Part shown: positions 1 to 10,800 of the stretch, piece by piece
How the letters are laid out: every line of letters starts with the position of its first letter
Numbering within the stretch: the first letter of the stretch is position 1
Assembly (NCBI GenBank): GCA_020725805.1
Contig: DYEF01000098.1
Coordinates: 1-23,835, forward strand
Reading direction: 5' to 3'
DNA length: 23,835 nt
From: Bdellovibrio sp.
Lineage (GTDB): Bacteria; Myxococcota; SpSt-1050
The notes under the pieces: model-generated
Told to the model about the DNA's origin: nothing
Databases searched by the model: none
What the model saw: only the letters and a program-made list of their open reading frames with translations
Position numbers and translations under genes: made by a program

Positions 1-1
1 A

Positions 2-142
2 GAGATGGTAATGCCGGGAGACAACATAACGATAGAGGTAGAGCTGATAACCCCGGTAGCGCTCGAGAAGGAGCTTAGGTTTGCGGTAAGAGAAGGCGGA
101 AGGACAGTAGGTGCCGGCGTTATTACTGAAATTATAAAGTAG
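2..142 (+). CDS. tuf: Elongation factor Tu, C-terminal fragment
   Basis: The open frame runs in from the left edge and ends at TAG 140-142, giving the last 46 residues. It contains [32 protein letters not shown] and a terminal TEIIK, the universally conserved end of EF-Tu domain 3. EF-Tu is the GTPase that delivers aminoacyl-tRNA to the ribosome; domain 3 takes part in tRNA and EF-Ts contacts. The N-terminal GTPase and domain 2 lie outside the window. It is followed 14 nt later by rpmG, the usual tuf-rpmG-trnW-secE order. Identification rests on family conservation and is close to certain. Confidence 0.96.
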   Translation, partial: EMVMPGDNITIEVELITPVALEKELRFAVREGGRTVGAGVITEIIK

Positions 143-156
143 AGGAAACAATAAAG

Positions 157-306
157 ATGAGAAGCCAGATAACTTTTGAATGTACCGTCTGCAAAGAGCG
201 CAATTATACCGGATCCAGAAACAAGAAATCCAAACAGGAGAAGATAGAACTCTCCAAATATTGCCCGAAGTGCAAAAAGCATACAAAGCATAAGGAGACT
301 AAGTAG
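157..306 (+). CDS. rpmG: 50S ribosomal protein L33 (bL33), zinc-ribbon form
   Basis: A 49-residue protein beginning [17 protein letters not shown] and ending HTKHKETK. It has two CxxC pairs (CTVC near residues 9-12 and CPKC near 36-39), so it is the zinc-binding (C+) form of bL33, a small protein of the large ribosomal subunit near the E site. Length matches the family (about 49-55). The ATG follows AGAGGAAACAATAAAG, an acceptable ribosome binding site. It sits between tuf and tRNA-Trp, as in many bacteria. C+ ribosomal proteins are typically under zinc-dependent paralog exchange in other bacteria; no C- copy is visible here. Confidence 0.96.
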   Translation: MRSQITFECTVCKERNYTGSRNKKSKQEKIELSKYCPKCKKHTKHKETK

Positions 307-323
307 AGATGAATACATCAGGT

Positions 324-396
324 AGGCCAGTAGCTCTAATGGTAGAGCGGCGGTCTCCAAAACCGTTCGTTGGGGGTTCGAATCCCTCCTGGCCTG
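324..396 (+). tRNA. trnW: tRNA-Trp (anticodon CCA)
   Basis: A full cloverleaf can be folded by eye. The 7-bp acceptor stem is AGGCCAG (324-330) with CTGGCCT (389-395), discriminator G396. The anticodon stem pairs 350-354 with 362-366, with a seven-base loop carrying CCA at 357-359. The T stem pairs 372-376 with 384-388 around TTCGAAT. The 3' CCA is not encoded (CTTA follows), so it must be added by nucleotidyltransferase. The place between rpmG and secE is the conserved one, and it is probably processed out of the operon transcript. Confidence 0.97.
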
Positions 397-428
397 CTTA
401 TAATTATTGCTGTGAGGATTTTTAAGAG

Positions 429-809
429 ATGGTTTCAAACAAAAAATGGATACTTTTAGGTTATACTATTATATCACTTCTGGTCTGGATAACCTTTGCA
501 AAATTTTTCAGTGCTATTTTCAGCTGGTTTAATGTAAGCGATATCAATATACTGGGACCGCAGTTCAAGCTGAGCACACTTATCGGCCTTGCAATTACAC
601 TCGGCGCACTAATCTACTGTATCAGGAGTCCGTTAATAATGACACTTTCCGATGAGATTATCGTCGAACTCAGGAAGGTGAGCTGGCCCACAAAACAGGA
701 GACTTATTATTCCACACTCGTAGTTATAGTTACGGTTCTTATTATGTCTGTCATTCTCGGTCTTTTTGATGCGATCTGGCTGAAGGTTACAAATCTAATT
801 TACTATTAA
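429..809 (+). CDS. secE: Preprotein translocase subunit SecE
   Basis: SecE clamps SecY in the SecYEG channel of the inner membrane. The 126-residue product has three predicted membrane helices (about residues 8-30, 47-65 and 95-120), like the E. coli three-helix form and unlike the one-helix form of Gram-positives and many other bacteria. The conserved cytoplasmic amphipathic motif ELRKVSWPTKQET precedes the last helix. The gene lies between tRNA-Trp and nusG, 13 nt before the latter, the near-universal secE-nusG pairing. The start ATG 429 is preceded by a TGAGGA-like site 10-15 nt upstream. Length matches the proteobacterial family. Confidence 0.96.
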   Translation: MVSNKKWILLGYTIISLLVWITFAKFFSAIFSWFNVSDINILGPQFKLSTLIGLAITLGALIYCIRSPLIMTLSDEIIVELRKVSWPTKQETYYSTLVVIVTVLIMSVILGLFDAIWLKVTNLIYY

Positions 810-822
810 ACGGAGCTTCTAA

Positions 823-1353
823 ATGGCACTCAAATGGTACGTAGTTCATACTTATTCGGGATTTGAATTCAAGGTTAAACAGATGCTTGAAGACAAGATC
901 CGCAACGCCAATATGCAGCAGTTTTTCGGAGAGATACTTATCCCGGTTGAGAAGAGCACCGATGATTCCAAAGACAAGAAAAAATCAAGGCCGGCAAAGT
1001 TCTATCCCGGATATATTCTTGTTCAGATGGATATGAACGAAAAGACATGGCATCTCGTAAGGTCCACTCCAAAAGTAACTGGCTTTGTGGGTAATTCGAT
1101 TAATCCTCCATCTGTTCCCGAATCCGAGATTCAGAAGGTAATGGAGCAGATGTCCGACGGGACCGTTGCAAAGAAGGTAAAGATAAAATTCGAGGAGGGA
1201 GAGTCCGTAAGGATTATAGACGGACCGTTCAACAACTTCACCGGAGTTGTGGATAATATCAACACGGAGAAGGGTAAGGTCAGGGTTCTGATAAGTATTT
1301 TCGGTCGTTCCACACCCGTGGAACTGGATTACAATCAAATTGAAAAGGTATAA
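823..1353 (+). CDS. nusG: Transcription termination/antitermination protein NusG
   Basis: A 176-residue NusG. The N-terminal NGN domain (about residues 1-115) starts [19 protein letters not shown] and includes [10 protein letters not shown] and the TPKVTGFVG segment. The C-terminal KOW domain (about 122-176) has [19 protein letters not shown] and ends in DYNQIEKV. NusG binds the beta' clamp of RNA polymerase, reduces pausing, and links transcription to Rho or to the ribosome through the KOW domain. Length is typical (about 175-185) and there is no domain insertion. It is 11 nt upstream of rplK, and GGAG at the secE-nusG junction provides its ribosome binding site. Confidence 0.97.
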   Translation: MALKWYVVHTYSGFEFKVKQMLEDKIRNANMQQFFGEILIPVEKSTDDSKDKKKSRPAKFYPGYILVQMDMNEKTWHLVRSTPKVTGFVGNSINPPSVPESEIQKVMEQMSDGTVAKKVKIKFEEGESVRIIDGPFNNFTGVVDNINTEKGKVRVLISIFGRSTPVELDYNQIEKV

Positions 1354-1364
1354 AGGAGCAAAAG

Positions 1365-1790
1365 ATGGCAAAAAAGGTTCTAACTACAGTCAAATTACAG
1401 ATTCCTGCCGGCAAGGCAAATCCGGCACCGCCTGTTGGTCCTGCACTTGGTCAGCATGGTGTAAACATTATGGAATTCTGCAAGGCATTCAACGCCCGTA
1501 CGCAGAATCAGGAAGGTATGATTATCCCCGTAGTAATTACCATCTACTCCGATAAATCATTTACCTTTATTACCAAGACACCGCCGGCGTCTGTACTTCT
1601 TCTGAAGGCAGCAAAGGTGGAGAAAGGCTCGGCAGTTCCGAACAAGGTAAAAGTCGGGACTGTTACCAGAAAACAGGTAGAGGAGATTGCCAAGACGAAG
1701 CTTCCGGATCTGAACTGTGTTGATATGGAGGCTGCAATCAGGATAATCGAAGGGACCGCCCGCAATATGGGGATTGAGGTCAAAGGCTAA
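1365..1790 (+). CDS. rplK: 50S ribosomal protein L11 (uL11)
   Basis: A 141-residue uL11, the exact family length. The N-terminal domain has [20 protein letters not shown] and [18 protein letters not shown], the Pro-rich segment targeted by thiostrepton-type antibiotics in other bacteria. The C-terminal rRNA-binding domain includes [13 protein letters not shown] and ends [11 protein letters not shown]11 forms the base of the GTPase-associated centre with 23S rRNA helices 43/44 and recruits translation factors. The ribosome binding site is GGAGC 8 nt before the ATG. It is followed 11 nt later by rplA. Confidence 0.97.
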   Translation: MAKKVLTTVKLQIPAGKANPAPPVGPALGQHGVNIMEFCKAFNARTQNQEGMIIPVVITIYSDKSFTFITKTPPASVLLLKAAKVEKGSAVPNKVKVGTVTRKQVEEIAKTKLPDLNCVDMEAAIRIIEGTARNMGIEVKG

Positions 1791-1801
1791 AGGAGGCTGT
1801 T

Positions 1802-2509
1802 ATGAGAAAGAGAGGAAAGAAATACCAGAAGGCAAGGGAGCAGGTCGACAGAAACAAGAAATACTCCCTTGACGAGGCTATATCCCTGATGAAGAAGCTC
1901 AAGTTTACCAAATTTGACGAGACAGCGGACGTAAGCTTCAGACTCAATGTAGACCCCAAGAATGCTGACCAGAATATCAGAGGTTCGGTCCTCCTCCCGC
2001 ACGGGCTGGGTAAACAGTTTAAGGTTCTTGTATTTGCAAAGGGTGAAAAGGAGAAAGAGGCGCAGAGTGCAGGTGCCGATTATGTCGGCGGAGAAGACCT
2101 TGTAAAGAAGATTCAGGAAGGCTGGTTCGACTTCGATAAGGTGATTGCAACGCCTGATATGATGGCTGTTATCAAGAATATCGGTAAGCTTCTTGGTCCC
2201 AAGGGTCTTATGCCCAATCCGAAACTCGGGACCGTTACAATGGATATTCAGAAGGCCGTAAAGGATGCCAAGGCCGGAAAGGCTGATTTCAAGGTAGACA
2301 AACAGAGTATCGTTAGTACATCTTTCGGCAAGGTTTCCTTCGAGGAAGGTAAACTGAAAGAGAATTTTCTGGCTGTCTTTGAAACAATAGTGAAGATGAG
2401 ACCCCCGACTGTGAAGGGTCAGTATATAAAGTCTGTAGCCATATCTTCCACAATGGGACCGGGTTTCAAGCTGGACCTGTCCCTGTTGATGAACGCAATT
2501 GCCAAATAG
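1802..2509 (+). CDS. rplA: 50S ribosomal protein L1 (uL1)
   Basis: A 235-residue uL1, normal bacterial length. Diagnostic segments are [47 protein letters not shown] and the late [20 protein letters not shown]1 forms the mobile stalk beside the E site and in E. coli represses the L11 operon by binding a 23S-like mRNA site; no such site was resolved here. AAAGGAGG 4 nt before the ATG is a strong ribosome binding site. The gene ends at TAG 2507-2509, and the L10 leader RNA begins within about a dozen bases. Confidence 0.97.
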   Translation: MRKRGKKYQKAREQVDRNKKYSLDEAISLMKKLKFTKFDETADVSFRLNVDPKNADQNIRGSVLLPHGLGKQFKVLVFAKGEKEKEAQSAGADYVGGEDLVKKIQEGWFDFDKVIATPDMMAVIKNIGKLLGPKGLMPNPKLGTVTMDIQKAVKDAKAGKADFKVDKQSIVSTSFGKVSFEEGKLKENFLAVFETIVKMRPPTVKGQYIKSVAISSTMGPGFKLDLSLLMNAIAK

Positions 2510-2520
2510 TTGCGTTATTC

Positions 2521-2581
2521 TGAGACAGCGGGTCACCCAAAAAAGGTGTTAATACTCCGATGTGTTCGGAAACCCGCCGAG
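2521..2581 (+). ncRNA. L10 leader (autoregulatory mRNA element upstream of rplJ)
   Basis: The rplA-rplJ gap carries the expected L10-leader features. A closing stem GCGGGT (2528-2533) pairs with ACCCGC (2572-2577). It encloses a CACC...GGTG hairpin (2534-2548) and a TCCGA...TCGGA hairpin (2556-2570). The conserved GCCGAG box directly follows the closing helix (2576-2581). In other bacteria the L10(L7/L12)4 complex binds this kink-turn element and represses rplJL translation. The call is made from motifs and hand folding. It matches the known location between rplA and rplJ. Confidence 0.88.
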
Positions 2582-2591
2582 ATGGAGGAAA

Positions 2592-2600
2592 ATGGCATAA
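2592..2600 (+). other. Two-codon ATG-GCA-TAA frame in the rplJ leader
   Basis: GGAGG (2584-2588) is followed after only 3 nt by ATG GCA TAA. This sits right after the L10 leader, where the rplJ start would be expected. The frame is the same as rplJ, so the TAA interrupts what would otherwise be an N-terminal extension. It may be a start-stop regulatory element, the relic of an older start, or nothing; the GGAGG-ATG spacing is shorter than ideal. Confidence 0.35.
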
Positions 2601-2651
2601 CAAAGATTGTCTCAGAACTTTGATTCTCCAGCGGAAAGGCAGGTGATTAAT

Positions 2652-3191
2652 ATGATGACAAGGAAAGAGAAAGCGGAGGCGGTTAAGAAGCTGAACGAGA
2701 AATTCAGGAAGGCTCAGGGTGCCATAGTTCTGGACTTCAAGGGTATTAAGGCGACGGAACTCATCGATATCCGCAAGAAATTCATAGTTGGCGGCATCGA
2801 GTACAGGGTTGTTAAGAATACCCTCGCCAAACTGGCACTAAAGGGTACCGGTATCGAGAAGATCTCCTCGTATCTGGTTAACAACAACGGAATTGCTATC
2901 AGTTACGATGATGTGGTGGTAATGGCCAAGACAGTCCTTGCAACTATCAAGGATAAAGATAAGGACAAGATGACTGTAAAGGGCGGAATTATAGCAGGCG
3001 GAGAGCTTCTTGATGCAAAAGGTGTCAGGATGTTGTCCGAATTGCCGGGTAAGAACGAGATGAGGTCGATGTTCTTATCAGTACTGACACAGGTACCGAG
3101 GCAGATGCTCCTTGTTATGAGCGCTGCACAGAGGAATATGCTGAATGTGCTCAATGCACAGAAGCAGAAGATGGAAACAGGTAATAATTAA
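2652..3191 (+). CDS. rplJ: 50S ribosomal protein L10 (uL10)
   Basis: uL10 anchors L7/L12 dimers to the ribosome and with L11 forms the stalk base. From ATG 2652 the product is 179 residues, beginning [18 protein letters not shown] and including [14 protein letters not shown] and [13 protein letters not shown], classic L10 segments. The C-terminal helix that binds L7/L12 follows. The frame is open upstream to a TTG at 2607 (194 residues), but that extension does not resemble L10. AGGTG (2641-2645) lies 6 nt before ATG 2652 and 9 nt before the adjacent ATG 2655, and L10 proteins normally start near here. An in-frame TAA at 2598 bars any longer start. Repression through the L10 leader is expected. 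Confidence 0.93.
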   Translation: MMTRKEKAEAVKKLNEKFRKAQGAIVLDFKGIKATELIDIRKKFIVGGIEYRVVKNTLAKLALKGTGIEKISSYLVNNNGIAISYDDVVVMAKTVLATIKDKDKDKMTVKGGIIAGGELLDAKGVRMLSELPGKNEMRSMFLSVLTQVPRQMLLVMSAAQRNMLNVLNAQKQKMETGNN

Positions 3192-3214
3192 TTTTTTTCA
3201 GAAGGAGATTTACT

Positions 3215-3610
3215 ATGTCAGAGATTCAGATTACAGAAGAGCAGGTCATTGAGTACCTCTCATCAAGAAATGTTCTGGAGCTTTCAGCTCTTGTGAAGAA
3301 ACTTGAGGAAAAATGGGGCGTATCAGCGGCGGCTCCGGTTGCAGTGGCAGCAGCAGCTCCGGCAGCGGGTGCAGCAGCGGCGGCTCAGGAAGAGAAGACC
3401 GAATTTACGGTAATTCTCGAGTCATATCCTGCCGACAAGAAGATTGGCGTTATCAAGGTAGTCAGAGAGCTTACAGGTCTCGGTCTCAAAGAGGCAAAGG
3501 AGCTTGTTGATGCAGTTCCCAAACCGATTAAAGAGGGAGCAAACAAGGCTGATTCCGAGAATATAAAGAAGAAGCTCGAAGAGGCTGGCGCCAAGGTTAC
3601 GGTTAAGTGA
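3215..3610 (+). CDS. rplL: 50S ribosomal protein L7/L12 (bL12)
   Basis: A 131-residue bL12. The N-terminal dimerisation and L10-binding helices (about residues 1-33) include [21 protein letters not shown] long Ala/Pro/Val hinge (about 35-58) follows. The C-terminal domain that contacts elongation factors (about 62-131) includes [40 protein letters not shown] and [13 protein letters not shown]. Length is at the high end because of the Ala-rich hinge. A strong site, AAGGAG, lies 8 nt upstream of the ATG. It is present in several copies per ribosome and is separated from rpoB by an attenuator-like terminator. Confidence 0.97.
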   Translation: MSEIQITEEQVIEYLSSRNVLELSALVKKLEEKWGVSAAAPVAVAAAAPAAGAAAAAQEEKTEFTVILESYPADKKIGVIKVVRELTGLGLKEAKELVDAVPKPIKEGANKADSENIKKKLEEAGAKVTVK

Positions 3611-3643
3611 TAAAAACATATCATTTCTTTTGATGCCTTTTTT

Positions 3644-3686
3644 GGGTTCCCCGGGAGGGTTATACCTCCCGGTAACCCCGTTTTTT
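3644..3686 (+). terminator. Intrinsic terminator/attenuator between rplL and rpoB
   Basis: A perfect 8-bp GC-rich stem, CCGGGAGG (3651-3658) with CCTCCCGG (3665-3672), has a 6-nt loop. It is extended outside a small internal loop by GGGTT (3644-3648) with AACCC (3674-3678), and is followed by six T (3681-3686). E. coli has a partial terminator at the same place that lowers rpoBC relative to ribosomal protein mRNA. The position directly before the rpoB ribosome binding site suggests partial read-through here too (inference). Confidence 0.87.
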
Positions 3687-3706
3687 AATATTTTCAGGAG
3701 AGGCTA

Positions 3707-6700
3707 ATGAAAAGGAACACAGTCAGGAATCTGAGTTTTAGAAAGAGTTTTGCAAGATCAAAGACCGTAATTGACCTTCCCTACCTGATCGAACTGCAGA
3801 AAGAATCCTATGAAAATTTTCTTCAGGCTAATGTGCCGCCGCATGAGAGGAAGGATATAGGCCTTCAGGGCGTATTCAAATCCATTTTTCCTATAGAAGA
3901 CTACAACAAGACAGCCTCTCTTGAATTCGTCGAATATTCGATAGGAAAGCCTGAATACCCGATAGACGAGTGTAAGAAAAGGGGGATGACCTACGAGGCG
4001 CCTGTAAAGATAAATGTAAGGCTTGTTATTTACAATACAGACCCGAATACAGGCAGTCGTACAATCAGGAATATGAAGGAAGAGCCGGTATTCTTTGGCA
4101 AGATCCCGCTTATGACGCCGACCGGCACTTTTATTATAAACGGCACAGAGAGAGTCATTGTAAACCAGCTGCATCGTTCACCCGGTGTCTCCTATGAGAG
4201 CGACAAGTCGAAGGCTGAGACAGGGAATATGGTTATTTACTCCGCAAGACTTATTCCGTACAGAGGCTCGTGGCTGGATTTCGAATTTGACCACAAGGAT
4301 TATCTCTATGTAAGAATCGACAAGAAGAGAAAGATTCCGGCGACGGTGATTCTCAGAGCTCTCGGTTTTACTACAAAACAGATACTCGACTACTATTACA
4401 AGAAGGAGAAGATTTTTATTCTGGGCGGCGGTCAGTATGCGAAGAGCCTCGAGTTCGATATCATTGCTGACCAGAGAGCCGACAGGGATATTAAGAATCC
4501 GAAAACGGGCGAGATAGTGGTCAGGAAGAATATGAAGTTTACGCCTGCTGTCATCAAAAGACTTAAGGATGCGGGCATTTCGTCGCTTCCGATAGAGGCA
4601 AAGGATGTCGAAGGGAAGGTCGTGGCAGACGACGTGATTGATGAGAGCACCGGAGAGGTTATTTTACAGACAAACGATGAACTGACTGAATCAAAACTGA
4701 AGGACCTCGAAAAGCTCGGCATAAAGGAAGTCAGTGTGCTTTTCATAGACAACCTGAATGTCGGACCATATATCCGCAAGACGCTCATAAATGACAAACT
4801 CAACTCAACCGAAGAGGCACTGATCGAACTTCACCGCAAGCTGAGACCCGGTGAACCGGCATCTGTAGAGGCGGCAAGCGATGTCTTTTACAAACTCTTC
4901 TTTGACCTGCAGAAATATGACCTGTCAAAGGTTGGACGACTGAAACTCAATTATAAGTTCCATCAGGATGAACCCCTTGACAATACGGTACTCACAAGAA
5001 GGGATATACTCGAGACGGTCAGATATCTCGTCGAGATAAGGGACGGGAAGGGGCATGTGGATGATATAGACCATCTGGGTAACAGGAGAATCAGACCGGT
5101 AGGCGAACTCGTCGAGAATCAGTACCGCATAGGACTGGTCAGGATGGAGAGAATAGTAAAGGAGAAGATGGGTCAGCAGGAGATAGATACTGTAATGCCG
5201 ACTGACCTCGTAAATTCCAAGCCGGTGGTAGGCGTTATAAAGGAGTTCTTCGGCTCATCTCAGCTCTCACAGTTTATGGACCAGACAAATCCGCTCTCGG
5301 AACTCGCCCACAAGAGAAGACTTTCGGCTCTTGGTCCCGGCGGACTTACGAGGGAGAGGGCCGGGTTCGAGGTAAGAGACGTGCATCCGACACATTACGG
5401 AAGAATCTGTCCGGTCGAGACGCCGGAAGGTCCGAATATAGGTCTTATTGCATCTCTTGCGTCATATGCAAGGGTCAATGAGTTTGGCTTTATCGAATCG
5501 CCCTACAGGAGTGTAAAGGACCAGAAGGTATCATCCGAGGTCGAATACCTGAATGCACTTGACGAAGAGAAACACATTATCGCACAGGCTACCGTAAAGC
5601 TGGACAGATACGGAAAGATTGAAGATGAGATCGTTTCTGCCAGAAGACAGGGAGAATTTGCCCTTGTAAAACCTGAGGATGTTACCCTGATGGACGTCTC
5701 TACCAATCAGATGGTGAGCATTGCAGCGGGACTTATTCCGTTTCTGGAGCACGATGACGCAAACAGGGCACTGATGGGCTCCAACATGCAGAGACAGGCG
5801 GTTCCACTAATAGTATCAGAGGCACCTTTTGTAGGGACCGGCATAGAGAAACGTTCTGCCGTGGATGCGGGTGCAGTTGTTGTGGCAAAGCGAGCCGGTG
5901 TTGTCAAATCTGTCGATTCCCAGAGAATAGTAGTAAAGGTGGACAAAGTAGGCGTAAACGAATCCCCTGTCGATATTTACAATCTTATGAAATGGCAGAA
6001 GACCAACCAGAACAACTGTTTCAATCAGAAACCTGTTGTCAGGGTAGGCGATGTTGTTGAGGAGGGAGATGTACTTGCAGACGGACCAACCACCGATCTG
6101 GGTGAACTTTCGCTCGGAAGAAATGTCCTTGTGGCATTTGTGCCGTGGAGCGGATACAACTTCGAAGACGCTATAATTCTCAGTGAGAGGCTTGTGAAGG
6201 AGGATGTCTTCACATCCATCCATATCGAGGAATTTGAATGTATAGCAAGGGATACCAAACTCGGTAAGGAAGAGATAACGAGGGATATCCCGGGACTCTC
6301 GGAAGAGGCACTCAAGGACCTGGACGAGAGCGGTGTTGTAAGAATCGGTGCAGAGGTCAAGCACGGGGACGTCCTCGTCGGGAAGATTACACCCAAGGCC
6401 GATACGCAGTTGTCTCCCGAGGAAAAGCTTCTCAAGGCGATTTTCGGTGAGAAGGCCGGAGAGGTCAAGGATACATCGCTGACGGTTCCTCCCGGGGTCA
6501 GGGGTGTGGTTATAGATGCACATGTCTATACGAGAGAGGCAATAGACAAGGATGAGAGGGCACGTTCCATAAGACAGCAGGAAGAGGCAAGACTGACGAA
6601 GGAGCTCAATGACCAGATAAAGATTATCAACGACAGTATCTATTCGAGGCTCAGAAAGATTCTGAAGGATAACGAGGTAAAGAACAGGGTTCAGGACCCG

Positions 6701-7822
6701 TCGGGGAAGACAGTGGTTTCAAAGGGGAAGAAACTCACCTCCGATGTCCTCTCCGAGATACCCGATGACCTGCTTGAATATATCGAGGTGACGGACAGCA
6801 AGGTGCAGAATCAGATTCAGCAGATAATCGACAGCCGCAACGAGCAGATAGATATACTCAAACTCTATTACAAGGAGAGGACTGGCAAGCTCAACAGGAG
6901 TGATGAACTCCCGACCGGTGTTATCAAGATGGTCAAGGTCTATGTCGCTACCAAGAGGAAGATTCAGGTAGGTGACAAGATGGCAGGCCGTCACGGTAAC
7001 AAGGGTGTTATTTCGAAGATTCTGAGAGAGGAGGACCTCCCGTATCTGCCGGATGGTACGCCTGTTGACATAGTCCTTAATCCGCTGGGCGTTCCCTCCC
7101 GTATGAACGTGGGTCAGATTCTCGAGACGCATCTGGGCTGGGCTGCAAAGGGTCTCGGACTGAAACTGGGTGAAATCATCAAGAAGGTACAGGACCCCGA
7201 AAGGCTCAGAAAAGAGCTCAAATCAATGTATGAGGACGAAAATATTTCCGAAGCACTCGATAATCTCTCCGATGATGCAATAATCGAACTTGCCAGAAGA
7301 ATTTCGAAGAGCGGTATTCACTTTGCAACACCTGTCTTTGACGGTGCGAGGGAAGAGGATATCAAAAAGTATCTTGCCAAGGCAGGGTTGTCCCAGACCG
7401 GGCAGACGGTTCTCTTCGACGGCAGGACAGGTGAACCTTTCGACCAGCCTGTAACAGTAGGTTATATGTATATGCTGAAACTCCACCACCTTGTCGATGA
7501 CAAGATTCACGCAAGATCCACCGGACCTTATTCTCTCGTTACACAGCAGCCTCTGGGAGGCAAAGCCCAGTTCGGAGGCCAGAGACTCGGAGAGATGGAG
7601 GTATGGGCTTTGGAGGCTTACGGCGCAGCTTACTCTCTCCAGGAGATGCTCACAGTCAAGTCGGACGATGTGATAGGCAGAAACAGGATGTACGAAGCCA
7701 TTGTAAAGGGAGATAATACCCTTGAATGCGGTCTGCCGGAGTCGTTCAATGTGCTTATAAAAGAGCTTCAGAGTTTGGCTCTTGATGTTCAGCTTCTTGA
7801 AGAAGAGGCTGAGGACTATTAA
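3707..7822 (+). CDS. rpoB: DNA-directed RNA polymerase subunit beta
   Basis: A 1371-residue beta subunit, the size typical of proteobacteria. It has the lobe/protrusion segments and [20 protein letters not shown]. The rifampicin-binding stretch [20 protein letters not shown] starts near residue 516, followed by [20 protein letters not shown]. The active-site motif [15 protein letters not shown], the [13 protein letters not shown] loop, and the C-terminal clamp segment [20 protein letters not shown] are present. The main rifampicin contact residues (Q, D, H, R, S at the usual places) are wild type, so sensitivity of the target is predicted. A charged insertion before the GRHGNKGV loop resembles the proteobacterial beta lineage insert. 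ATG 3707 follows CAGGAGAGGCTA. rpoC begins 28 nt after its stop. Confidence 0.98.
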   Translation: MKRNTVRNLSFRKSFARSKTVIDLPYLIELQKESYENFLQANVPPHERKDIGLQGVFKSIFPIEDYNKTASLEFVEYSIGKPEYPIDECKKRGMTYEAPVKINVRLVIYNTDPNTGSRTIRNMKEEPVFFGKIPLMTPTGTFIINGTERVIVNQLHRSPGVSYESDKSKAETGNMVIYSARLIPYRGSWLDFEFDHKDYLYVRIDKKRKIPATVILRALGFTTKQILDYYYKKEKIFILGGGQYAKSLEFDIIADQRADRDIKNPKTGEIVVRKNMKFTPAVIKRLKDAGISSLPIEAKDVEGKVVADDVIDESTGEVILQTNDELTESKLKDLEKLGIKEVSVLFIDNLNVGPYIRKTLINDKLNSTEEALIELHRKLRPGEPASVEAASDVFYKLFFDLQKYDLSKVGRLKLNYKFHQDEPLDNTVLTRRDILETVRYLVEIRDGKGHVDDIDHLGNRRIRPVGELVENQYRIGLVRMERIVKEKMGQQEIDTVMPTDLVNSKPVVGVIKEFFGSSQLSQFMDQTNPLSELAHKRRLSALGPGGLTRERAGFEVRDVHPTHYGRICPVETPEGPNIGLIASLASYARVNEFGFIESPYRSVKDQKVSSEVEYLNALDEEKHIIAQATVKLDRYGKIEDEIVSARRQGEFALVKPEDVTLMDVSTNQMVSIAAGLIPFLEHDDANRALMGSNMQRQAVPLIVSEAPFVGTGIEKRSAVDAGAVVVAKRAGVVKSVDSQRIVVKVDKVGVNESPVDIYNLMKWQKTNQNNCFNQKPVVRVGDVVEEGDVLADGPTTDLGELSLGRNVLVAFVPWSGYNFEDAIILSERLVKEDVFTSIHIEEFECIARDTKLGKEEITRDIPGLSEEALKDLDESGVVRIGAEVKHGDVLVGKITPKADTQLSPEEKLLKAIFGEKAGEVKDTSLTVPPGVRGVVIDAHVYTREAIDKDERARSIRQQEEARLTKELNDQIKIINDSIYSRLRKILKDNEVKNRVQDPSGKTVVSKGKKLTSDVLSEIPDDLLEYIEVTDSKVQNQIQQIIDSRNEQIDILKLYYKERTGKLNRSDELPTGVIKMVKVYVATKRKIQVGDKMAGRHGNKGVISKILREEDLPYLPDGTPVDIVLNPLGVPSRMNVGQILETHLGWAAKGLGLKLGEIIKKVQDPERLRKELKSMYEDENISEALDNLSDDAIIELARRISKSGIHFATPVFDGAREEDIKKYLAKAGLSQTGQTVLFDGRTGEPFDQPVTVGYMYMLKLHHLVDDKIHARSTGPYSLVTQQPLGGKAQFGGQRLGEMEVWALEAYGAAYSLQEMLTVKSDDVIGRNRMYEAIVKGDNTLECGLPESFNVLIKELQSLALDVQLLEEEAEDY

Positions 7823-7850
7823 TAAAAAACCTTAAACAAGGAGTAGGGCT

Positions 7851-10800
7851 TTGAGAGATTTATTAGGCCTTTTTGAGAAGCCAAGAGACCCACTTAGTTT
7901 TTCCGCAATGAAGATTTCTCTTGCGTCCACTCAGAAGATAAAGGAGTGGTCGCACGGGGAGGTAAAGAAGCCTGAGACCATAAATTACCGTACTTTCAAA
8001 CCTGAGCGGGACGGGCTCTTCTGCCCCAAGATCTTCGGACCTGTGAAGGACTATGAGTGCCTCTGCGGACGCTACAAGAAGCTCAGAAACAAGAATATGA
8101 TATGTGAAAAGTGCGGGGTAGAGGTTATTCAGTCCAAGGTCAGAAGGGAGCGTCTCGGACATATCACACTCTCAACTCCCGTTGCCCATATATGGTTCTT
8201 GAAGAGTCTCCCCTCCAGAATAGCCACTGTACTGGATATCCCGCCGAGGGACCTCGAAAAGGTATTATACTGCGAATCTTACATTATTATCGACCCTCAG
8301 AGTACGAAGTTGTCTAAAAAAGAGATAATCTCCGAGGACAAATACCTGAATTATATCTCTGAGTACGGCACGGATTCGTTCAAGGCGGGAATGGGCGCAG
8401 AGGCCATCTTCGAACTCCTGAAGGAGATTAATGTAGAGAATGAATATCAGAATCTGAAGACAGAGCTTCAGAAGGCGAATACAGAGACAAAGAAGAAGAA
8501 GATTCAGAAGAGAATCAAGGTTATCAATGCCTTCAGGGAGTCAGGGAACAGACCCGAGTGGATGATACTCGAGGTAATCCCCGTACTTCCTCCGGACCTG
8601 AGACCCCTTGTGCCGCTGGATGGCGGAAGGTTTGCAACTTCGGACCTGAACGACCTTTACAGGAGGGTTATCAACCGCAACAACAGACTCAAGAAGCTCA
8701 TCGAACTCAACTCCCCTGATATCATTGTCAGAAACGAGAAGAGAATGCTTCAGGAGGCAATCGATGCCCTCTTTGACAACGGCAGGAGAGGAAAGGTAAT
8801 AACCGGCTCCAACAAACGGCCTCTCAAATCACTCTCTGATATGATCAAGGGAAAGCAGGGACGTTTCAGACAGAACCTTCTGGGTAAGAGAGTCGATTAC
8901 TCCGGCCGTTCGGTAATCGTGGTCGGTCCCGAACTGAAACTTCATCAGTGTGGTCTTCCGAAGATAATGGCTGTGGAGCTCTTCAAACCCTTTATCTTCA
9001 ACAAACTCTTCGAAAAGGGTTATGTTACGACTACGAAGAGCGCCAAGAAGATGGTCGAGAAGGAGAGACCTGAGATATGGGATGTCCTCGATGATGTTAT
9101 CAAGGAGCACCCGGTACTTCTGAACAGAGCACCGACACTTCACAGACTTGGTATTCAGGCATTCGAACCGGTCCTGATAGAAGGTAAGGCGATTCAGCTT
9201 CATCCTCTGGTCTGTACGGCTTACAACGCGGACTTCGACGGTGACCAGATGGCCGTTCATGTACCTCTCTCACTCGAGGCACAGGTCGAGGCAAGAGTCC
9301 TGATGATGTCGACCAATAATATCCTTTCGCCTGCAAACGGTAAACCGATTATCGTTCCGACACAGGATATCGTCCTCGGCATCTACTATATGACCCGTGA
9401 AAAACCGTTTTCAAAGGGCGAGGGGAAGATATTCTCCTCATTTGATGAAGTCCGTATGGCGTATGACAGCAAAGAGGTAGAACTGCACGCAAAGATCAAG
9501 GTCCGCTACAACGGCAGGAGAGTGGATACGACAGTCGGAAGGGTTCTGCTCTACGATATATTCCCCGATGTAATTCCGTTTGATATGATAAACAAGGTTC
9601 TTGACAAGAAGGGCGTCGGTGATGTCATTGACAAATGCTATCGTCTGACCGGTGAAAAGGAGACGATTATTCTTGCCGACAGACTCAGGACCATAGGTTA
9701 CAGATATGCAACGCTTGCCGGTATCTCGATTGCGATAGATGATATGAAGATTCCGCCCGAAAAACAGGAACTTCTGAATAAGGCAATGAAAGAGGTTCAG
9801 GAGATCGAGGAGCAGTACAATTCGGGTATTATTACGCAGTCCGAAAAGTACAATCAGGTCATCAACGTATGGGATAACGTCACCAATACGATAGCCAAGA
9901 CGATGATGAAGCAGATTCAGACTGACCTCTACTATCACCCCGAGTATCCGGATGACCCGAAGAAGGCAGTTCAGGCACAGTCCTTCAACCCGATCTATAT
10001 TATGGCTGACTCCAAGGCAAGGGGTTCGGAAAACCAGATGAAGCAGCTGGCAGGTATGAGAGGACTTATGGCAAAGCCTTCAGGCGAGATTATCGATACC
10101 CCGATTACTGCCAATCTGAGGGAGGGTCTCACGGTTCTGCAGTACTTCATCTCCACTCACGGAGCCAGAAAAGGTCTTGCCGATACGGCTCTCAAGACCG
10201 CTTCTGCCGGTTATCTTACCAGAAGACTCGTGGACGTCGTTCAGGATGTTACCATTACGGAATTCGACTGTGGTACTATGGACGGTATCGAGATGTCCTC
10301 GCTCGTCGAAGGTGGTCAGATTATCGAGAGACTGAGCGAACGTATACTCGGAAGAACAGCGCTCAACGATATAGTTGACCCGATTACCGGAGAGATAATT
10401 GTAAAGGCCAACGAAGAGATAGACGAGAAACTTGCCTCGAAGATCGAAGAGGCAGGTATCGAGAAGGTTATGATAAGGTCTGTTCTCACCTGCAAGTCCA
10501 AATACGGTGTATGTGTTGAATGCTACGGCCGTGACCTTGCAAGAGGAAGAAAGGTCAATGTCGGTGAGGCAGTCGGAATTATTGCCGCTCAGTCCATCGG
10601 AGAGCCCGGTACACAGCTTACAATGAGAACCTTCCACATAGGAGGAGTTGCATCACGTAAGGCTGAGCAGAGCAGTGTCGAAAACAGATTCGAAGGAATA
10701 GTCAAATACCTCAACCTCAAGGTTATTACCAACAGGGAAGGCAAGAATGTGACGATGAACAGGTCAGGAGAGATTCTGATCGTGGACGATCAGGGCAGAG

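Noticed and set aside
377-404. TTCGAA...TATAAT as a promoter for secE
   Set aside because: The -35 would lie in the tRNA T loop and matches poorly; the TATAAT-like bases after the tRNA are probably incidental, and the operon can be read through from upstream.
1787-2536. A 249-codon - strand open frame opposite rplA
   Set aside because: Shadow of rplA; its sequence has no protein family features and the + strand L1 assignment is certain.
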